Shown here: in pieces, positions 1 to 5,231 of the stretch
Position numbering within the stretch: position 1 is the stretch's first letter
Layout: each line of letters opens with the position of its first letter
Source of the DNA: Truepera sp.
GTDB lineage: Bacteria > Deinococcota > Deinococci > Deinococcales > Trueperaceae
Length of the DNA: 5,231 nucleotides
Assembly: GCA_018333775.1 (NCBI GenBank)
Contig: JAGXSO010000007.1
Span: 1-5,231 of the forward strand
Direction of reading: 5' to 3'
Notes under the pieces: model-generated
What the model was told of the DNA's origin: nothing
Database searches by the model: none
The model's input: only the letters and a program-made list of their open reading frames with translations
Made by a program: the position numbers and the translations under genes

Positions 1-1
1 C

Positions 2-118
2 CTGCACGCCCTGCGGCAAGCTGTTGAGGCTGCTAAGCCCGACAGCGCCAGGGGTGTGTTTATCCGCACTATCTACCTCAGCTCGACGATGGGTCCGAGC
101 GTCCGGCTAGTGGTCTAG
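2..118 (+). CDS. rplA: 50S ribosomal protein L1, C-terminal end (partial)
   Basis: This is the last 38 codons of an L1 gene whose start lies left of the window; the frame is open from the first full codon at 2 to the TAG at 116-118. The translation holds the block [20 protein letters not shown] followed by PSVRLVV. It matches the end of bacterial L1, where a lysine-proline turn leads into the strand with the Ser-Ser-Thr-Met-Gly motif and a short tail. L1 binds 23S rRNA at the mobile L1 stalk, helps release deacylated tRNA from the E site, and in many bacteria represses its own rplK-rplA mRNA. Its place directly before rplJ is the usual rplK-rplA-rplJ-rplL order. Nothing looks broken in the visible part. 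The stop codon abuts a long palindrome. Confidence 0.95.
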   Translation: MHALRQAVEAAKPDSARGVFIRTIYLSSTMGPSVRLVV

Positions 119-152
119 GGGGTAGTATCCCGTTATAACGGGATACTACCCC
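119..152. repeat. Perfect 34-bp palindrome just after rplA (hairpin, terminator/processing-like)
   Basis: The left arm GGGGTAGTATCCCGT is exactly complementary to the right arm at 138-152, with TATA as the central four bases. As RNA it would form a 15-bp stem with a four-base loop. It starts one base after the rplA TAG. No T-run follows (the next bases are GTAATAGG), so it is not a standard intrinsic terminator. Possible roles are a 3'-end protecting or RNase III-processed stem separating rplA from rplJ, a U-tract-less attenuator, or a DNA-level protein site. The centre contains TATAAC, one base off the -10 consensus, but no convincing -35 lies 16-18 bases upstream. The symmetry is seen directly; the role is inferred. 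Confidence 0.8.
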
Positions 153-159
153 GTAATAG

Positions 160-285
160 GCACCCCGGTGCATAGCACCTTTTGGCGTTGGAGACAGCAG
201 GGGCCTGCCAGGCTTAAAGATCCTGCCGAGGCGACACGGAACATCCGGCTATGCTTCGCGGTTAGAACTGTCTGAACAGAAAGGT
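160..285 (+). promoter_or_regulatory. L10 (rplJL) leader RNA, autoregulatory
   Basis: The core carries the sequence signature of the bacterial L10 leader: AGACAGCAGG at 192-201, CTTAA at 213-217 and CCTGCCGAGG at 222-231, directly upstream of rplJ. GCAGG (197-201) pairs with CCTGC (222-226). An outer GTTG (187-190) pairs with CGAC (232-235). The unpaired GAGACA and GAGG bases between these helices have the look of the kink-turn in this family. An inner hairpin GCCT/AGGC (203-213) sits inside. In studied bacteria the L10-L12 complex binds this leader and represses rplJ-rplL expression. The outer limits given here are approximate; the core 187-235 is the well-supported part. A small CTGT/ACAG hairpin (268-279) lies just before the rplJ ribosome-binding site. 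Confidence 0.88.
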
Positions 286-289
286 TGGG

Positions 290-829
290 ATGGCAAACCC
301 AAGAAACATCCAGTCGGTCGAGGTGCTGCGAGGACTGCTCGCCGGCACTGACACTTTTTTCTTGGTCAACTATCAGGGGCTTTCGGCTGGGGAGATCAGC
401 CTATTGCGCAACAAGCTGCGCGTGGCAGGCGGGCGCATGCTCGTGGCCAAAAATACGCTGATCAATGTGGTTCTTAAAGAGCAAGGGGTTAGCGACCTAG
501 GAAGTGTGTTACACGGACCGACCGCGCTAGTGTTGTTTAGCGGCGACCCGGTAGCCACGGCCAAGGTCTTAGCCGATTTTGCCAAGAGCCACGCCAAGAA
601 TCTGCCCACCGCCAAAGGTGGGCGCTTGCAGGGGGCGCGTATCGAAGCCTCCGCCATTGAGAGGATCGCCAAACTGCCGCCACGCGAGCAGCTATTGAGC
701 GAGCTCTTAGGGGTGTTGCAAGCGCCGCTGGCGCAACTGGTGGGGGTGCTTACGGCTGCCCCGCGGAACCTGGTAGCGGTAATGAACAACTATGCGGATA
801 AGCTGAAGGAGGAAGGTCATGGCGTTTGA
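290..829 (+). CDS. rplJ: 50S ribosomal protein L10
   Basis: L10 is the base of the ribosomal stalk. Its N-terminal domain binds 23S rRNA at the GTPase-associated centre, and its C-terminal helix carries L12 dimers that recruit translation factors. The 179-residue product has the family marks: [10 protein letters not shown] near residues 22-31, MLVAKNTLI near 50-58, the GPTALV block near 76-81, and [20 protein letters not shown] near 128-147. The last ~35 residues form the amphipathic tail. By remembered alignment with the Thermotoga maritima and Thermus proteins it is long enough for three L12 dimers rather than the two of E. coli; that is an inference. The ATG at 290 is preceded by AAAGG at 280-284, five bases away, and follows the L10 leader. 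The 3' end overlaps rplL by 11 bp, and the final codons double as the rplL ribosome-binding site. Confidence 0.97.
   Translation: MANPRNIQSVEVLRGLLAGTDTFFLVNYQGLSAGEISLLRNKLRVAGGRMLVAKNTLINVVLKEQGVSDLGSVLHGPTALVLFSGDPVATAKVLADFAKSHAKNLPTAKGGRLQGARIEASAIERIAKLPPREQLLSELLGVLQAPLAQLVGVLTAAPRNLVAVMNNYADKLKEEGHGV
806..812 (+). promoter_or_regulatory. Strong ribosome-binding site for rplL inside rplJ
   Basis: AAGGAGG is fully complementary to the 16S rRNA 3' tail and sits six bases before the rplL ATG at 819. It is written within rplJ codons for Lys-Glu-Glu near the L10 C-terminus. It fixes the rplL start and gives rplL a way to initiate on its own despite overlapping rplJ, which fits the need for several L12 copies per L10. 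Confidence 0.88.
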
Positions 830-1202
830 TAAAGAGGCGATGATTGCAGAGCTGAGCAAGCTCACAGTGCTCGAGCTAGTGGACTTGGTGGATGGCCTTA
901 AGGAGAAGTGGGGAGTTGAAGCGGCAGCCGCCATGCCGGCCGGCATGATGATGGCGGCGGCACCCGGCGCGGCGGCCCCGGTCGTTGAGGAGCAGACTGA
1001 GTTCACGGTCAGCATCAAATCAGCGGGCGACAAGAAGCTCAATGTCATTAAAGAGGTGCGCGCTCTTACCAGCCTGGGCCTGAAGGAAGCCAAGGATCTG
1101 GTCGAGGCCGGGGGAGTGGTCAAGGAAGGCATCAGTAAGGCAGCAGCTGCTGAGATCAAAGCCAAGCTCGAAGCGGCCGGCGCCACCATCGAAGTCAAGT
1201 AA
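819..1202 (+). CDS. rplL: 50S ribosomal protein L7/L12
   Basis: L7/L12 is the multicopy stalk protein that contacts EF-Tu, EF-G and IF2 and stimulates their GTPase activity. The 127-residue product shows the standard three parts. Residues 1-33 are the N-terminal dimerisation helices ([18 protein letters not shown]) that dock on the L10 tail. Residues 34-57 are an Ala/Pro/Met-rich hinge. Residues 60-127 are the factor-binding domain, with [10 protein letters not shown] near 72-81, [11 protein letters not shown] near 86-96 and VKEGISK near 101-107. The Gly-Gly after the LVE helix resembles the Thermus form. The hinge contains a run of three methionines (43-45), a compositional quirk only. The gene starts inside rplJ, ends at TAA 1200-1202, and is followed 20 bases later by a hairpin likely to reduce read-through into rpoB. 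Confidence 0.97.
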   Translation: MAFDKEAMIAELSKLTVLELVDLVDGLKEKWGVEAAAAMPAGMMMAAAPGAAAPVVEEQTEFTVSIKSAGDKKLNVIKEVRALTSLGLKEAKDLVEAGGVVKEGISKAAAAEIKAKLEAAGATIEVK

Positions 1203-1222
1203 CACTGCTCGGGGTGCAACCT

Positions 1223-1259
1223 GGAGTAAGCCAACAGGCTTACTCCTCCTACTCATTTT
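1223..1259 (+). terminator. Rho-independent terminator or attenuator after rplL
   Basis: GGAGTAAGCC (1223-1232) is perfectly complementary to GGCTTACTCC (1237-1246), giving a 10-bp stem with an AACA loop. It is followed by a pyrimidine-rich stretch ending in TTTT (1256-1259). The T-run is delayed and interrupted, so partial termination is more likely than complete. A partial terminator between rplL and rpoB is known from E. coli, where it lowers polymerase-subunit output relative to ribosomal protein. The same job here is an inference from position. Confidence 0.8.
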
Positions 1260-1265
1260 CTAGTA

Positions 1266-1274
1266 TGGTATTAT
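1266..1274 (+). promoter_or_regulatory. Predicted extended -10 promoter for rpoBC
   Basis: TGGTATTAT is a TGn extended -10 element joined to TATTAT (1269-1274), five of six matches to the consensus. The stretch at 1246-1251 (CTCCTA), where a -35 would lie, matches poorly, which is tolerated by extended -10 promoters. Transcription would start around 1280-1282, giving an rpoB 5' leader of about 210 nt. The element follows immediately on the rplL terminator, as expected for an internal operon promoter. It is a sequence match only. Confidence 0.5.
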
Positions 1275-1312
1275 GCTTAGCTTGAGTGTCGTATCGACGC
1301 TTGGGAGGTAGA

Positions 1313-1369
1313 ATGACCAACTGCAGCTACTCGCTAACCCCCACCCTGACCTCCCGTTGCAAGGGTTGA
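1313..1369 (+). CDS. Possible 18-residue leader peptide upstream of rpoB
   Basis: A short open frame from ATG 1313 to TGA 1367-1369 encodes MTNCSYSLTPTLTSRCKG. It is preceded by GGGAGGT at 1303-1309, a good Shine-Dalgarno match (GGAGG ends four bases before the ATG, somewhat close). It lies about 30 bases downstream of the predicted transcription start, where a leader peptide would be expected. The peptide is rich in Thr, Ser, Leu and Cys, with no run of a single amino acid. ACCTCCC at 1349-1355, within the frame, is exactly complementary to its own Shine-Dalgarno and could mask it. I do not recognise the peptide and know of no family for it. A chance short ORF is a real alternative. Confidence 0.35.
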   Translation: MTNCSYSLTPTLTSRCKG

Positions 1370-1404
1370 AAGTTGACTCACCACGCGAGCGTGATTATGG
1401 CAAA

Positions 1405-1436
1405 CGCCCCTGGCCGAAGAAGCCATTGGCGCTTTT
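1405..1436 (+). terminator. Terminator-like hairpin in the rpoB leader (candidate attenuator)
   Basis: CGCC (1405-1408) pairs with GGCG (1428-1431), and TGGC (1411-1414) pairs with GCCA (1422-1425). They are separated by a symmetric CC/TT internal loop and closed by a CGAAGAA loop. CTTTT follows, then the T-rich GTATTGT. This has the shape of an intrinsic terminator but with an interrupted stem, so it would be weak. It lies between the possible leader peptide and rpoB, the usual place for an attenuator. Its left arm overlaps a stretch complementary to the rpoB ribosome-binding site. Confidence 0.35.
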
Positions 1437-1479
1437 GTATTGTAGCGCGAATAGACTCTGCCGTAAAGGGATCCCAACA

Positions 1480-1485
1480 AAGGGG
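1480..1485 (+). promoter_or_regulatory. Ribosome-binding site of rpoB (decides the start)
   Basis: AAGGGG ends five bases before the ATG at 1491, a normal spacing. The alternative in-frame GTG at 1485 would use the last G of this site as its own first base, leaving only AAAGGG at 1465-1470, 14 bases away. The ATG is therefore preferred. Confidence 0.7.
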
Positions 1486-1490
1486 TGAAG

Positions 1491-4864
<3,374 letters not shown>

Positions 4865-4865
<1 letters not shown>

Positions 4866-4870
4866 AGGGG
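4865..4870 (+). promoter_or_regulatory. Ribosome-binding site of rpoC
   Basis: AAGGGG overlaps the last base of the rpoB stop codon and lies eight bases before the rpoC ATG. Translation of rpoC is therefore likely coupled to rpoB on one mRNA, consistent with equal output of the two subunits. The motif resembles the rpoB site. Confidence 0.7.
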
Positions 4871-4878
4871 ACCTCTGC

Positions 4879-5231
4879 ATGAGAGAGTTTGACAAAGTTC
4901 AGATCAAGATCGCCGGCCCCGAGCAGATTCGCAGCTGGAGCTACGGTGAGGTTACCAAGCCCGAGACCATCAACTACCGCACGCTCAAACCCGAGCGTGA
5001 CGGGCTGTTTGATGAGCGCATCTTCGGCCCCGAGAGGGATTTTGAATGCGCCTGCGGCAAATACAAGCGGCAGCGCTTCGAGGGGAAGACCTGTGAACGC
5101 TGCGGGGTTGAGGTTACCAAGGCCACAGTACGCCGCTACCGCATGGGTCATATTGAGCTAGCTACCCCCTGCACTCACATCTGGTACGTTAAAGATATCC
5201 CCGGCAAGGTCGGGGCGCTACTGAACCTCTC
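4879..5231 (+). CDS. rpoC: DNA-directed RNA polymerase subunit beta', N-terminal part (partial)
   Basis: The first 117 codons of rpoC are present; the window ends inside codon 118. RpoC is the largest polymerase subunit. It carries the catalytic Mg-binding NADFDGD motif, which lies beyond this window, and the clamp. Visible here are [20 protein letters not shown] (about 17-36), the FDERIFGP block (44-51), and the zinc-binding domain with Cys57, Cys59, Cys72 and Cys75. The spacing is C-x-C-x12-C-x2-C, the same as E. coli C70/C72/C85/C88. [13 protein letters not shown] (85-97) then leads into [11 protein letters not shown] (100-110). The segment closely resembles the Thermus N-terminus as I remember it. 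The start ATG has a good ribosome-binding site and sits 13 bases after the rpoB stop. No disruption is seen. Confidence 0.97.
   Translation, partial: MREFDKVQIKIAGPEQIRSWSYGEVTKPETINYRTLKPERDGLFDERIFGPERDFECACGKYKRQRFEGKTCERCGVEVTKATVRRYRMGHIELATPCTHIWYVKDIPGKVGALLNL

Noticed and set aside
119..152. Palindrome as an insertion-sequence end, attachment site or CRISPR repeat
   Set aside because: There is a single copy in the window, no spacer array, no transposase or integrase, and no target duplication.
707..1234. Minus-strand 175-codon open frame opposite rplJ-rplL
   Set aside because: Its Ser/Ala/Leu-rich translation is what the complement of an L7/L12 gene gives. The + strand genes are certain.
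1273..1311. 12-codon open frame starting ATG 1273 before the candidate leader peptide
   Set aside because: Its ATG falls inside the predicted -10 element, so it would not be in the transcript from that promoter, and it has no Shine-Dalgarno.
1322..1333. 12-base exact match TGCAGCTACTCG also at 4801-4812 in rpoB
   Set aside because: About one such match is expected by chance in a window of this length; nothing around either copy suggests a repeat element.
1373..1401. TTGACT ... TATGGC as a second rpoB promoter
   Set aside because: The -35 is good and spacing is 17, but the -10 matches only three of six bases and there is no TGn extension.

Overview
The window is a bacterial ribosomal-protein and RNA-polymerase cluster, all on the + strand: the 3' end of rplA (L1), rplJ (L10), rplL (L7/L12), rpoB (beta) and the 5' end of rpoC (beta'). 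From remembered family sequences, the proteins most resemble the Deinococcus-Thermus phylum (Deinococcota). RpoB is the short form without the large enterobacterial insertions, and long stretches read like the Thermus and Deinococcus beta subunits. The RpoC N-terminus and the L10 and L12 sequences also look Thermus/Deinococcus-like. RpoB appears to lack the acidic insertion I recall before the conserved DDIDHLGNRR motif in Deinococcus, so a lineage outside that genus is plausible. This placement is from memory, not from a search.

Layout. Positions 2-118 are the last 38 codons of rplA. Positions 119-289 form a structured leader. It holds a perfect 34-bp palindrome touching the rplA stop codon, a set of mutually exclusive short hairpins (160-183), and the conserved core of the L10 leader RNA (187-235), which L10-L12 is known to bind for autoregulation. 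rplJ (290-829) overlaps rplL (819-1202) by 11 bp. A strong Shine-Dalgarno for rplL lies inside the last codons of rplJ.

Positions 1203-1490 are a 288-base gap with no recognised gene, but it is not empty. In order it holds a 10-bp terminator/attenuator hairpin (1223-1246), an extended -10 promoter (1266-1274), a possible 18-codon leader peptide with its own Shine-Dalgarno (1313-1369), and a terminator-like hairpin (1405-1436). One arm of that last hairpin is also complementary to the rpoB ribosome-binding site. rpoB (1491-4865) follows, then a 13-base gap and rpoC (4879 onward, cut by the window end).

How it works together: L10 carries the L12 dimers of the ribosomal stalk, and RpoB and RpoC form the catalytic core of RNA polymerase. 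The layout lets one operon supply both, with separate control points before rplJ (L10 feedback) and before rpoB (terminator, promoter and possible leader-peptide control). The coding part is ordinary housekeeping DNA and I see no new protein system. The parts worth a second look are the two non-coding leaders, especially the one before rpoB.
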